DNA of 64,000 bases from Moesziomyces globuligerus. Its lineage: Eukaryota > Basidiomycota > Ustilaginomycetes > Ustilaginales > Ustilaginaceae. Position numbers and translations under genes: made by a program. The stretch is taken from assembly GCA_030849465.1 (NCBI GenBank), contig JARVLF010000012.1, positions 248,001 to 312,000 of the forward strand, given 5' to 3'. The notes beneath the pieces are model-generated. The model ran no database searches. It worked only from the letters and a program-made list of their open reading frames with translations, and was not told the origin of the DNA. Of the stretch, positions 8,777 through 19,263 are shown piece after piece. Numbering within the stretch: position 1 is the first letter of the stretch; each line of letters begins with the position of its first letter.

Positions 8777-11700
8777 TCAGAAGGGAAGGATGGATTCGGA
8801 ACCGTCGGACGGCTTGGCCTCAAAGGCCTCGGACGCCTTGGGGCAGTGTTCGTCGTTGGACGCATGATCGATCGCGTAGCAGAGGTAGAGCGTATCGGAT
8901 CTGGCGAAAGCAAAATAGGTCGCAGCCAAGTCAGTATGCATTCGATAAAAAGCGACCGGAACGCTGGCGATGGAGACTTACGCGTTGCTCAGCACGTCTG
9001 CACACAGCCTGAGAGTCCAGTACGGCAGCAGAGCGCACAGGAGCCCGACGAGCGGCGCATCCGCGGGCACATGCAGCTGATGCGCCGAGAAGAGGAAGCC
9101 GACCAGCCCTGCGAGGAAGGAGAGCGCGATCGCCGTGAGGTCAAGCACAAGGTTGATCACCAGACCCTCCATGACGCCCTGCACGCCGCGTCGGCTGACG
9201 AGCTGCGCACTCTTCTTGGCCGCCGTCCAGAAACCGTCTCCGGTCACGCCCACGTAGACAAGCGCCAGGTCGCTGTACGCCTGCAACACGGCTCCGAGCC
9301 CGGCCAGCACACCCACGACGTGCGTGAGCGGCTGAAGCAGCCGCGGCACCCTCCGATGCGTCGTCGCCTCGGAAACGCGGCGTGCAGTCTCGGCGACCAA
9401 CATCAGCGTCCGGATGACCGCCAGCGCCAAAGCCGACATGCAGATCGAGCCGAGAGCCGGACCCGTGGCCCTGGCGAAGCTCACGCGCACCACCTCGGTC
9501 GGATCCGGCGCTGCGTCTCGCCTCGTCGCGCCGTGCGCAGCCTGCTGAGGATACGATCCTGGCGCGCCCGGCATCTCGTCGTAGATCGAGTCGTCGTGCC
9601 CGGCATAAGCGATCTTGTTGATGCTGTCTTCATCCGCGCGGCGCTCGTCGAACGCCGCTGCAGGCGCCGAGGGTGTCTGGGACTCGCCGTGATCCGCCGG
9701 TCCAGCTGAGCCCGCCGCGCCCGAAGCGGCGTGAGATGGCCCTGTGGTCGGTGCGTTGTCCCCGATACGATGGAAGTACCAGTGACTGACGACGCCAGCC
9801 ACGGTGACGCGTTGTACGCCGCGCAGCACTGCCCAGGTCCAGAGCCAAGCGCACAGGGTTGCCCAAGCGAGCCAGGCCGCTCTGGTATCGGTGTGCCATT
9901 CCATCGAGTCGCCCTTGGGCCGCCCGAAGTGGCCGACGAGAAAGAGCCGGGTGAAGAGAAAGAGGAAAGGGATGGTGGCGAGCGCAAACACGCCGAGAGA
10001 AGCGAGCGCAAGTACGAGCAGCGCCGGATGCATCAAGACGACGGTGCAGGAAAGCTCGAGCACGGCGATGGATCGTGAGAGCGCCTTGCGACGCTGCCAG
10101 ACCATACGTGCAAAGAGGACGGCAAGCGCCAGAGGGAAGATGGAGATGATGCGAAGGCCCGTGGTGCTCCATCCGCCACCCGACCATGCTTCGTCGTCGT
10201 ATACAAAGCTGCCGGCAAAGGCCCAGAGCCATCCGAGGCCGAGCACGATGGGCACACCCATGAGGCCGGCGCGTAAGACCTTGGCGCCGCCGAATCGGCT
10301 GAGGTTGCGGAGGAGGAGGAGGTTGCCGACGCCTGCAGCGAACGAGAGCACGGTGAGGAGGATCAAGATGGGCAGCGAGCGCGTGATGGTGTAGTACGAT
10401 GACGGACGTGTCTGGGGCGACTTGGGCTGGGTGGGTGTGCGAACGCCCCAGCTGAGGTATGCACCAATCAAGATGACGGCGCCGATGGCGGCAGCAAAGG
10501 TGGCGATGGCGGTTTTGTCGCGGTACTTGCCGAAAGCGAGACGGTTAGCCCAAGGTCCCCAACCGGACCTAGCCGGAGGCGAGGGATAAAGGTGGATCTC
10601 ATCGACAATGTCTTCATCGCGATCACGCGAGCTGCCGGGTCGATCATCGCGGCGAGAGCGGTGGTGGCGCGAGGAGGAGTGTGCACGACGCGCAGGGTCG
10701 TGGTGAAGAGAAGCTTCCGAGTCCGAATCGGAAGCTCTCCTGATGCCGATTCGCAGTGGACGCGCATCTCCCGAGCCGGAGGGAAGGAGAGGTTCTCGAA
10801 GGGTGGAAGTCATCTGACGGGCGCGGTTGCGCGATGTGCGACGGCTGCGCTGCGGGCGGCGTCGCTCGCCCTCGGTGTCATACTCCGAGTCAGTTACGGA
10901 GGAGGCGGAGACGGAGCCGGATCTGGAGCGGGAGAGGTCGGAGCGATCGTCGTCGTGCTCGTCGCGCTCATCGTAGATGCTGTAGAGTCCATCGGGGCGG
11001 TCGCGGTGGGAGCGGACAGGCTTGGAATGCGGCTTGGAGGCGTAGAGGGAAGATCCTTCCAGACCGTTTGGATCGTGCCTGCGCGTGTGGGAGTCATAGA
11101 TGCTAGAGGCGAAGGGGTCGTGTCGGCTGTCTCGGCCGGTGTGCGAGGCGGCCAGCGGGGCGGTGCGAGAGGCATCTGGGTCGATGGTGGAGCCGTGTGC
11201 GAGCCATCCGCGTGCCTTTGCTGCCTCGCGACGGTGCTGTTGAGCGGCTGCGGGGGCGCGGGAAGACTGCAGGGCAGAGCGACTGTCGGCTGTGGTGGTA
11301 GCGCGGCGTGGGTCCTTTGTGCTGGACGTGCTGTGATGACTGGCTGCATCGTCGAGGTCGCCTTCTGCCAGGAAAGGATCCTGAGCATCGGAGGGGAGGG
11401 CGGCAGTACGTGAAGTCACGGGACGCTGAACGGGGATGCTGCGATGGTTGTCGGACGCCTCGAGACTGTCGTCGAGGTCGTGCGAGCGCGCAGAGTTGGC
11501 GAGACGAGAAGCTAGGCCGGGCATGCGGCGATCGTCGCGCCAGAGGTCGACGTCGTCCTCGTCGTCGATCTCGCGGATGAGCGAGTCGCGGATGGCGTGG
11601 CCAGTGTGGATGCCCGTAGGCCTGCCTCTTGCGGTACCGAGGAAGGAGGCGGGACCGAAACGGCTTGCGCCTGTGAGGCTGTGGAGGATGCCGCTCTGGG

Positions 11701-11947
11701 CGCCGCCAGGTCTGGAGTGGGCGGGCGGAGTGGGGAGGCCATCGGAGCTGGAGAGACTGTATTCGGGGCCGTATGGAATGTTGCGGTTGTTGGGATGAGA
11801 GAAGGGAGCGGCGGAGACGGAAGCGTGGCTGTAGAAGAGAGGGTCTGCGGGATCGTTGGCGTCGTGATCGGACTCGACGCCGGGACGGACGGAGGTGGCG
11901 AGGCCGGAGGAGAGGAAGCGAGAGGCGTACTGGGAGAGCGATGTCAT
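8777..11947 (-). CDS. PNS1: Pns1/CTL (SLC44, choline transporter-like) multi-pass membrane protein
   Basis: A plasma-membrane or endomembrane protein of the CTL/SLC44 family; its human relatives carry choline, while the role of yeast Pns1 is unsettled. Exon 1 (11947-8982) encodes about 500 polar, Ser/Arg/Asp-rich residues, then membrane helices starting at IATFAAAIGAVILIGAYL. A second membrane block holds the conserved LQAYSDLALVYVGVTGDGFWTAAKKS region. An 81-bp intron (8981-8901, GTAAGT...CAG) interrupts the codon after LSN, and exon 2 (8900-8777) reads SDTLYLCYAIDHAS...SILPF before the stop. The DTLYLCYAID motif is the family's C-terminal signature and confirms the junction. Total 1029 aa, nearly twice yeast Pns1, owing to the N-terminal extension. 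An in-frame GTG lies at 11965; the first ATG is 11947. Confidence 0.9.
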
Positions 11948-13268
11948 CTTTGGGCTGGATGGCACTGCGGACGCGCAGCTGGATAGGAGGGATGCGTGTC
12001 CACGTCAAGGACGACGGCGCAAGGCCGCAGCACGCTGTTGCACGACGAGCGCTGTAGCACAAGCGGGGTGGCGGTATGAGATTTGGTGCTGCGCTGAAGC
12101 TTGAGAGGGCGGGGGAAAGCGGCGAGGGCTGTGTTCCGGAGACGTTGACAGATTGAGTTTGGCAAGTGCGGTGGCAGAAGCAGGCGCAAGGGTGATGGGC
12201 ACGACGACGAGGGGCAGGGCGTTGGGGTGGTTATGGACGCAGGTGACGATGGATGGGAGGGAGGCCAGGGGGCAACCGCCAGAGCTTGTCCGGATGACAG
12301 GATCACGCGAGCACAGAGATGTGTGAGCTGTGGGTGGTGGTGGTGGTGGTGGTGCACTTTTGGGTGAGTGAGAGAGATCGAGTGCCAGCTAGCGCCGCTA
12401 GCGACTGTAGTCTGTGAGTGTGACTCTGAGAGCAAAGGCGTTGTGGAGCTGCAGCTGCGGCTGCGGCTGCGGCTGCGGGTGCAGGTGCAGTTGGACCCCG
12501 CAGCACTGGGGCAGTGTAGGCTAGCCCCAAACCAAAGTGGAGAGATAGGCGCGCTGAGCATATGCGCTCAGGGTCCAACGCTCTTGGCCGAGGCATGCGC
12601 AGCCCCTCTAACCCCTCGCCGCTGCACCCTCGCCGCTCGCTCGCTGATAAAGTCGCTCGCTTGCGCCATCCATCCCTGCTCTGCTCTGCTCTGCTCTGCT
12701 CTGCATGATGTGCGCAGCGCCCTGTCTTGACACGTCGGCAGCACTCGAGTCGGCATCGATCGGCTCACTCATGCTCCAGTCTCCCTCTCGCACTGTGCGG
12801 GCTGCCGTTGGCGGCCGATGCTCGCGCGACTTGCGTTTTTCGTGCTGAAGCTGTCTTGAATGAAGGCGTAACAGTTGGATCTCGAGCGGAGAAATTAGAT
12901 CGACTTGGCCTTCCCCGCGCTTCGCTGAGCTTCAGCCCGCCAATCACAAATAATCGCGCATCGGGTTGCGGCCAATCGAGCGAGGTCGGGTCATTCCGTC
13001 TGCGTGTCGCCTAAGAATTTCCCAACCAGCTCCGGTCGTGCGACTGGCGGCTTGCCACAGCTAGCGGCCTTTGGCTCAGCTACGGCATACAGAAGGTAGT
13101 GCATGCTAGCGCCGTGGCTTAGCCGGACATCTTCTGATTCAAGTCAGCGCTGGTCCACCTCCACTCCCTTGTGCTCAATTCACTCGACTCATCCACCACA
13201 TCCCTCCGGCACCTCCAGCCTCTTGCCTACCAGCCCCGCCTCCACTCAAACACATACTCTCACTTGGA
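11948..13268. promoter_or_regulatory. Divergent promoter region PNS1/MGE1
   Basis: No gene seen in 1.3 kb. Visible elements are a (GGT)n tract at about 12333-12353, four CTGCGG units at 12455-12478, a CTGCT pentanucleotide tract at 12676-12704, and two CCAAT boxes at 12940-12944 and 12972-12976. The CCAAT boxes lie about 300-330 bp upstream of MGE1, where HAP-type factors often act on mitochondrial genes. That assignment is inference. Confidence 0.55.
12676..12704. repeat. CTGCT pentanucleotide microsatellite
   Basis: Nearly six uninterrupted copies of CTGCT in the PNS1/MGE1 intergenic region. Likely polymorphic in length between strains. Confidence 0.9.
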
Positions 13269-14024
13269 ATGTCGAGCTCCATGTCCCGGTCTCTCGGTCT
13301 CGCGCTTCGATCCGCCTCGCGGTCGGCTGTGGCCGGCTCCTCGAAGCAGATGCTCTCCTCGTCGGCTCTCCGCGTAGCTGCCGCTGCCCCGGCATCCCGC
13401 GCCATGTACTTCTCCACCTCGCGAACCGCGTCCAACTCGGCGAGCAAGAAGAAGGAGGAGGAGACCAAGGCGTCTGGCGAGGCCATGGGAGCTACGGACA
13501 AGGCTGCCGACGCCGAAGCGCTGCAGTCGCAGATCAAGGAGAAGGACGCCAAGATCAAGGAGCTGCAGGAAGCCATCCTGTACGGCAAGGCGGACTACCA
13601 GAACCTGCAGCGACGATCCAAGGACGAAAAGGCGCAAGCGGGCGACTTTGCCATCACCAAGCTCGCCAAGGACCTCACCAGCTCCATCGACATCCTCGGC
13701 CTCGCGCTCAGGTCGGTGCCCGAAGAGCTTCGAACCGCGCCCAAGGACCTCGACATCAAGGACCCGCGTCGCGTCGTCGCCGACCTCTTCTCGGGCGTCG
13801 ACCTCACCTCCAAGTCGCTCCTCGACATGCTGCGCACGCACGGCATCGTCCAGTTTGACCCCACGGGCGAGAAGTTCGACCCCAAGGAGCACGAGGCGCT
13901 CTACCAGGCTCCCGTGCCGGGCAAGGAGCCGGGCACCGTGCTCGAGTGCAGCAAGGTGGGCTACAAGATCAAGGACCGTCTGCTCCGCGCCGCCGAGGTC
14001 GGCGTCGTCCAGTCCACCAACTAA
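13269..14024 (+). CDS. MGE1: Mitochondrial GrpE-type nucleotide exchange factor Mge1
   Basis: The 251-aa mitochondrial GrpE homologue releases ADP from matrix Hsp70 (Ssc1) during protein import and folding. The N-terminus is a typical presequence, rich in Ser, Arg and Ala without acids (MSSSMSRSLGLALRSASRSA), ending near AMYFSTSR. A Lys/Glu-rich coiled coil follows (about 75-125: IKEKDAKIKELQEAILYGKADYQNLQRRSKDEKAQAGDFAI), then the four-helix region and the beta-wing with GIVQFDPTGEKFDPKEHEALYQAPV and the conserved ending GYKIKDRLLRAAEVGVV. Length is normal. The ATG at 13269 is the first that gives the presequence. No intron is seen. Confidence 0.95.
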   Translation: MSSSMSRSLGLALRSASRSAVAGSSKQMLSSSALRVAAAAPASRAMYFSTSRTASNSASKKKEEETKASGEAMGATDKAADAEALQSQIKEKDAKIKELQEAILYGKADYQNLQRRSKDEKAQAGDFAITKLAKDLTSSIDILGLALRSVPEELRTAPKDLDIKDPRRVVADLFSGVDLTSKSLLDMLRTHGIVQFDPTGEKFDPKEHEALYQAPVPGKEPGTVLECSKVGYKIKDRLLRAAEVGVVQSTN

Positions 14025-14759
14025 GCCGACGCTCTGCTAGCCTCGCTTTCAGGCACACAGTCCGTCGAAACCCGCTGCCCGCTCGACAGCCATGGTCGCC
14101 GGTCTGTCTCTCTGCCTCTGTATATCTGTACTTGTTCAAGAAGCTTCACATGATTGCATGCCAATGCTACAGCCCACCACTTTGCCCCTCGTGCTCCCAC
14201 CCACCTCGTGCGTGTGCCGTGCGACGTTGCTTGCTTTGCTTTGGTAGGACATTTGGGACCGCGTCACGCCATGATGAGCCTGATACGACGCACGACACTC
14301 TGCCCCGACCGAGCGACTGCTGAAAGGGTCGGCTCTGTGAGTGCAAGGAATGATGCTTTTGGTGCATCGCGCTGCTTGAGGTGGACCTTGGAGCCAAGTG
14401 AAGCAATACAAATTTTTGCTTTCAATAGAAAGACGCTAGGGCGGTTTGAAATGCGCTCCAGTCACGCGTAGCTGGCCAAGCGCAGCGCAGCGCAACGCAA
14501 CTCAGCGCAACGCGGTCTGAAGCGCAAAGCAAAATTTGCTGCGCCAGCTCCAAACTCGAACGGATCTTCGCAGTCAGAAAAAAAAAAAAGGGTCGGCTCT
14601 GGCTCGCGTCGCAGCTGCGTTTGTGTATGCGCCGACGTGAAGGGCCTCCTCGCTCAGCTGCGCAGCGTCGAGTGCCGTGCCGTCTCCCGCACGCTCGTTG
14701 GCTCGCTCGTTGGCCTCTAAGCGCCGTCGACACCATCCATCCCTCCTTCCCTCCTCTCC

Positions 14760-14890
14760 AAAAAATCTTTTCTTAAAAACCCAAAAACACCATCTTCTCT
14801 TCGTAAAAAAAACACCGAGGTGCTATCGTCCTTCACACGTTCGACGGTCCTCGTACAAAGCCATAAGAAAACCCAAAAACCACAATACAT
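14760..14890 (+). promoter_or_regulatory. A-rich element in PAB1 5' leader, candidate autoregulatory site
   Basis: Runs of 5-8 A's, separated by short pyrimidine stretches, cluster at about 14760-14815 and 14858-14890. Vertebrate PABPC1 mRNA carries an A-rich 5'-UTR element of very similar make-up (A-tracts broken by UCUUUU and CCC) through which PABP represses its own translation. Position upstream of PAB1 and composition are seen; function is inferred. Confidence 0.5.
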
Positions 14891-14897
14891 TCACAAG

Positions 14898-15200
14898 GTA
14901 CGTCTCATCCAGCCTCTTCTCGGCCAACCAGTTCGCCGCAAAGGAGCTGCCAAAGATGGGTGTGGTCGACGCGTCGATGGTCTTGTCAGCGCAGGTGGCG
15001 ATGACGACCGCGACGGCATTCGTCACGCTCTTCAGCGGCTACGCCAGCTCGTCTTCTGCAGAGCGACAGCTTCCCTTTGCCAGCGACCACGTCCCATCAC
15101 TGCACGAGTCTTCTTTGCCCCACCGCACCAGATCTCGCTCCGATTCAGATCGTGTTTACTGACCTCCGTTCCTCATCCCTTGTCTCCCTCCATCATCTAG
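14898..15200 (+). other. Candidate 5'-UTR intron of PAB1
   Basis: A strong donor (AAG/GTACGT) at 14898, a TTTACTGACC branch-point-like site at 15155-15164 and an acceptor ATCTAG ending at 15200 would define a 303-bp leader intron. It would leave the A-rich element in exon 1. No transcript evidence is available here. Confidence 0.45.
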
Positions 15201-15311
15201 AAAGAGTCCTTCGCCGAACCCTTTCTTCTTTTCCTTTCCTTCTTCCACCCTTTTCTTCGCATCTTCTTCCTCCTCCCAGCTTTTCGTTTTTAGGAAACCC
15301 TGCTAGCAACG

Positions 15312-17261
15312 ATGTCGTCCACCGAGTCCCCCGCTGCCGCCCCCGCTGAGGCTGTCCCCGCCTCCACCCCCTCCGCCGCCGCCGCTACCGAGCAGCAGGC
15401 TGCCGGCAACGGCGAGCAGGCCCGCAACGCCGATGCCGCCGCCAACAACACCTCGCTCTACGTCGGCGAGCTCGACCCCTCGGTCACCGAGGCCATGCTC
15501 TTCGAGATCTTCAACATGATCGGTCCCGTCGCCAGCATCCGCGTCTGCCGCGACGCCGTCACCCGTCGCTCCCTCGGCTACGCCTACGTCAACTTCCTCA
15601 ACGCCGCAGACGGCGAGCGCGCCATGGAGCAGCTCAACTATTCGCTCATCCGCAACCGCCCCTGCCGCATCATGTGGTCCCAGCGCGACCCCGCCCTCCG
15701 CCGCACCGGTCAGGGCAACATCTTCATCAAGAACCTCGACGCCGGCATCGACAACAAGGCCCTCCACGACACCTTTGCCGCCTTCGGCAACATCCTCTCC
15801 TGCAAGGTCGCCACCAACGACACCGGCTCCCTCGGCTACGGCTTTGTCCACTACGAGACCGCAGAGGCCGCAGAAGCCGCCATCAAGCACGTAAACGGCA
15901 TGCTTCTCAACGACAAGAAGGTCTACGTCGGCCACCACATCCCCCGCAAGGAGCGCCAGGCAAAGATCGAGGAGTCGCGCGCCCGCTTCACCAACGTCTA
16001 CTGCAAGAACGTCGACCTCGACGTCTCGGACGACGAGTTTGAGAAGCTCTTCACAAAGTACGGCAGGATCACCTCGTGCGTCCTCCAGCGCGACGAGGAC
16101 GGCAAGTCCAAGGGCTTCGGCTTCGTCAACTTTGAGAACCACGACGAGGCCCAGACCGCCGTCGACGAGCTCCACGACTCGGAGCACAAGGGCCAGAAGC
16201 TCTTTGTCGCCCGCGCCCAGAAGAAGAGCGAGCGCGAGGAGGAGCTCCGCCGCTCGTACGAGGCCGCCAAGAACGAGAAGCTCGCCAAGTTCCAGGGCGT
16301 CAACCTCTACCTCAAGAACATCCCCGAGTCGTACGACGACGAGCGTCTGCGCGAGGAGTTCGCACCCTTCGGCGCCATCACCTCGTGCAAGATCATGCGC
16401 GCCCCCTCGGGCGTCTCGCGCGGCTTCGGCTTCGTCTGCTACTCGGCTCCCGAGGAGGCCAACAAGGCCGTCTCGGAGATGAACGGCAAGATGCTCGACA
16501 ACCGCCCGCTCTACGTCGCCCTCGCCCAGCGCAAGGACGTCCGCCGCCAGCAGCTCGAGGCCCAGATCATGCAGCGCAACCAGCTCCGCCTCCAGCAGCA
16601 GGCCGCCGCTCAGGGCATGGGCTACCCCGGCCCCGGCATGTACTACCCGCAGCCCGGCGCCTTCCCCGGCCAGCCCGGCGGCATGGTCCCCCGCCCCCGC
16701 TACGCCCCTGCCGGCATGATGCCCCAGGGCATGCCCATGGCCCCTTACGGCCAGCCCGGCCAGTTCCCCGCCGGCATGATGCCCCAGGGCTACCGCCCCG
16801 CCCGCCCCCCTCGCGGCGCTCCCAACGCTGCTGGCGGCCCCGCTCCCCCTGCCGGTGCCCGCCCCCCCGCTGGCGTCAACGGCGCCCCGCGCCCCGCTGG
16901 CCAGCCGGTGCCCGGTCAGCCCATGCCCCGCGGCCCCGGTGCCCGCCCTGCTGGCCGTGCCCAGGGCGAGGGTGCTCCCGGTGCGCTCACCGCCGCTGCG
17001 CTCGCCAAGGCGAGCCCCGAGGAGCAGAAGCAGATGCTCGGCGAGGCCATCTACCCCAAGGTGGCTGCGGGTCAGCCCGAGCTGGCCGGCAAGCTCACCG
17101 GCATGATCCTCGAGCTGCCCGTCACCGAGCTGCTCCACCTGCTCGAGGAGAGCGACGCTCTGGACGCCAAGGTCAACGAGGCGCTCGAGGTGCTCAAGGA
17201 GTACCAGCAGAACGACGACGCTGCCGAGGCCGAGGCCGAGGCGCCCGCCACCGAGGCTTAA
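15312..17261 (+). CDS. PAB1: Polyadenylate-binding protein Pab1
   Basis: A 649-aa cytoplasmic poly(A)-binding protein that coats mRNA tails and links them to eIF4G and the deadenylases. It has four RRMs: about 48-126 (SLYVGELDPSV...), 136-213 (NIFIKNLDAGI, GYGFVHYE), 229-306 (NVYCKNVDLDV, KGFGFVNFE) and 332-409 (NLYLKNIPESY, RGFGFVCYS), each with recognisable RNP2 and RNP1. A Pro/Gly/Met-rich linker (about 430-555) leads to the C-terminal MLLE domain (LAKASPEEQKQMLGEAIYPKV...KLTGMILE). Length and order are textbook. The coding region is intronless with extreme C-ending codon use, typical of a highly expressed gene. This bias creates a spurious 611-codon antisense frame. Confidence 0.98.
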   Translation: MSSTESPAAAPAEAVPASTPSAAAATEQQAAGNGEQARNADAAANNTSLYVGELDPSVTEAMLFEIFNMIGPVASIRVCRDAVTRRSLGYAYVNFLNAADGERAMEQLNYSLIRNRPCRIMWSQRDPALRRTGQGNIFIKNLDAGIDNKALHDTFAAFGNILSCKVATNDTGSLGYGFVHYETAEAAEAAIKHVNGMLLNDKKVYVGHHIPRKERQAKIEESRARFTNVYCKNVDLDVSDDEFEKLFTKYGRITSCVLQRDEDGKSKGFGFVNFENHDEAQTAVDELHDSEHKGQKLFVARAQKKSEREEELRRSYEAAKNEKLAKFQGVNLYLKNIPESYDDERLREEFAPFGAITSCKIMRAPSGVSRGFGFVCYSAPEEANKAVSEMNGKMLDNRPLYVALAQRKDVRRQQLEAQIMQRNQLRLQQQAAAQGMGYPGPGMYYPQPGAFPGQPGGMVPRPRYAPAGMMPQGMPMAPYGQPGQFPAGMMPQGYRPARPPRGAPNAAGGPAPPAGARPPAGVNGAPRPAGQPVPGQPMPRGPGARPAGRAQGEGAPGALTAAALAKASPEEQKQMLGEAIYPKVAAGQPELAGKLTGMILELPVTELLHLLEESDALDAKVNEALEVLKEYQQNDDAAEAEAEAPATEA

Positions 17262-18198
17262 AGCGTCGTCTCGATACCCTTCAGGCTTTGGTGGGTCCTA
17301 TCGCTTTGCCCACCAATCCCAACCCAAAAGATCATCCTCGGCGCTGACATGGCGCGTGCGCTCTCGGGTGTCCACGCGATAGGCCGAGAGGAGGAGACGA
17401 AGAGGGAGAGGCTCGTCAAGTCTGGGCCAGTGCGGCCCGGACGAACGTAGTTCCTTTTCTTTGCTCTTGTTCGTGATGCGTTGTACCATAGCCTTAATCG
17501 CCCTCCCTTTCCCTGGCCCCCTCTGTCTATATTTGTTTTCGATTCATTGGGGCCACCCTTTCTGACGGGTCTTGCTTCCCTTCGGTTTCCCCTCATCGCC
17601 CTCCATGCCTTTCGACGTGGCTCTCAAGGCTTGCTTTTCTCCACACTATAGCCGCGCGCATCATGCCACAGCGCCGCGTAGCGATGATCACCCAAGCCCC
17701 CCTTTCTCCAGCGATCTGTAGGATCACGCTGTCCAATCTGATTGGCTTTGCTCTCTATTGACTGCGTGCGTGTGCGGATCGATTGAGGTGCGCGAGCGAA
17801 TGAAGGAGGGATGGTCAGGGTGTCGGGGAGTGCCGAGAGGAAGCTTAACAGAATATGGAAATTTCGGTTGGGGAGAAGAGGGGTTCAGAGGGAAATTTTG
17901 ACATGCAGCCAAAAAAGAAAAAAGTGCGTGCAGTAGCCGAGAAGCTTTTGGGAGGGGTTGAGGAGGCGCGTCCGCGAATTTTTTCTCTGGCTGGTCAGCA
18001 CTCTGTCGCGAAACCAGAAGGTGCAAGTGCTCTCGACCACATGTGCGACTCGCCACCACCATCTGCTCTTGCACCATACCATCCGGTTTCGATCGCGCAT
18101 CACTTTAATCCACACGCTTGCATCTCGCGCGCAACCCGAACTCCATCCCTCACCTTCCGAGAACGACGCACACATCGCATCCACTTGGGCGGAAAATC
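17262..18198. other. PAB1 3' flank and PNO1 promoter
   Basis: No gene seen. The left part is the probable PAB1 3' UTR, pyrimidine-rich around 17500-17640. The right part is upstream of PNO1. The short open frames present do not show the coding bias of the neighbours. Confidence 0.6.
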
Positions 18199-19131
18199 AT
18201 GGTGGCTACACCGAGCAAGACGACTGGAGCCTCGGCGGGCGGTTCGAGTCGGGCCAAGCGCACCACGACCAAGTCGACGGTGGTGGGAACGACGGCTTCC
18301 AAGTCCGCAACCACCTCTTCGACGGCGGATGGTGACGATGAGGTGGTGTTGAGGCACAGCAAGCCGTTTGGAGAGGAGGGATCGGATGATTCGGATGTGG
18401 ATCTGGCGGACGAGACGTTTCAAACCGCAGCTTCGGATGCGATGGATCAAGACGACGATCTGATGATCGGTTCCTCCACCATCTCCACCCCCGCTGCCAC
18501 CACTTCCTCTGCGCAGGAAGGCGGCGCGAAGCCTACGTTCAAGCCTTTGTCCCAATCGGCTGCATCGTCCTTGACCGCGGTAGCCAAGGGTCAACTGCGC
18601 AAGATCGCCATCCCACCACACAGGTTGACGCCACTGAAGAACGAGTGGCACAAAGTCTACACGCCTCTCGTCGAGATGGCGGGATTGCAGGTTCGAATGA
18701 ACGTCGGCAAGAAGTGCGTCGAGCTCAAATCGTCGCGCTTCACTTCGGAGCAGGGAATGCTTCAAAAGGGAGCGGATTTCGTTAAGGCGTTTGCACTCGG
18801 GTTTGATGCAGACGATGCAATCGCTCTGCTCCGAATGGACGACCTCTTCATCGACACCTTTGAGATCAAAGACGTAAAGACTCTTCAGGGCGATAACCTC
18901 TCGCGTGCCATCGGACGAATCGCAGGAAAGGACGGACGCACTCGCTTCGCCATCGAAAACGCCTCGCGCACCCGCCTCGTCATCGCAGATACCAAAATCC
19001 ACATCCTCGGCAACTTTGCAAACATCAAGATCGCAAGAGACGCCGTCGTAGCCCTCATCCGCGGCTCCCCTCCCGGCAAGGTCTACGCAAACCTCAAAAC
19101 CATCGGTGCCCGCCAACGTCAACGCGCCTAA
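18199..19131 (+). CDS. PNO1: Pno1/Dim2 pre-rRNA processing KH-domain protein
   Basis: A 310-aa homologue of Pno1/Dim2, an RNA-binding assembly factor of the small ribosomal subunit needed for 20S pre-rRNA cleavage at the 18S 3' end, acting with Nob1. The N-terminal ~120 residues are low-complexity and acidic (poly-Ser/Thr, SDDSDVDLADE). The conserved core begins near QLRKIAIPPHRLTPLKNEW and includes VGKKCVELKSSR and GADFVKAFALGFDADDAIALLR. The KH domain holds LSRAIGRIAGKDGRTRFAIENASRTRLVIAD and HILGNFANIKIARDAVVALIRG. The ending PPGKVYANLKTIGARQRQR matches the family. The ATG at 18199 is the first in frame. It converges on CDC6, with 132 bp between stops. Confidence 0.95.
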   Translation: MVATPSKTTGASAGGSSRAKRTTTKSTVVGTTASKSATTSSTADGDDEVVLRHSKPFGEEGSDDSDVDLADETFQTAASDAMDQDDDLMIGSSTISTPAATTSSAQEGGAKPTFKPLSQSAASSLTAVAKGQLRKIAIPPHRLTPLKNEWHKVYTPLVEMAGLQVRMNVGKKCVELKSSRFTSEQGMLQKGADFVKAFALGFDADDAIALLRMDDLFIDTFEIKDVKTLQGDNLSRAIGRIAGKDGRTRFAIENASRTRLVIADTKIHILGNFANIKIARDAVVALIRGSPPGKVYANLKTIGARQRQRA

Positions 19132-19263
19132 ACAAACCCTCCCAAATCAGTTTCACTCTTGTACTCTTTGTCTCGTCAATCTCCATCCTTGCACATCTCC
19201 ATCCTCCCGATTGCTTCGGTTTGAACGTGTTTGGAAAAAAGGTGATCAAGGTCAGGCTATGCT

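Larger units (their letters stand above)
14025..15311. other. MGE1 3' flank and long PAB1 leader/promoter
   Basis: The first part is the MGE1 3' flank. A GCGCA-rich patch lies at about 14479-14515 and a 12-A run at 14579-14590. From about 14760 the sequence is pyrimidine- and A-rich and probably forms the PAB1 5' untranslated leader, including an A-rich element (14760-14890) and a candidate leader intron (14898-15200). A 68-codon open frame (14956-15162) lies entirely within that candidate intron. I see no protein-coding gene with the local codon bias. Confidence 0.6.

Noticed and set aside
13108..13160. tRNA-like segment (A-box match TGGCTTAGCCGG and a GATTCAAGTC)
   Set aside because: The two boxes are only about 10 nt apart and no acceptor stem pairs. 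It cannot fold as a tRNA.
15303..17138. 611-codon open frame antisense to PAB1
   Set aside because: It is composed almost only of Gly/Ala/Val/Leu/Asp codons mirrored from the extreme C-ending bias of PAB1. No domain; a shadow.
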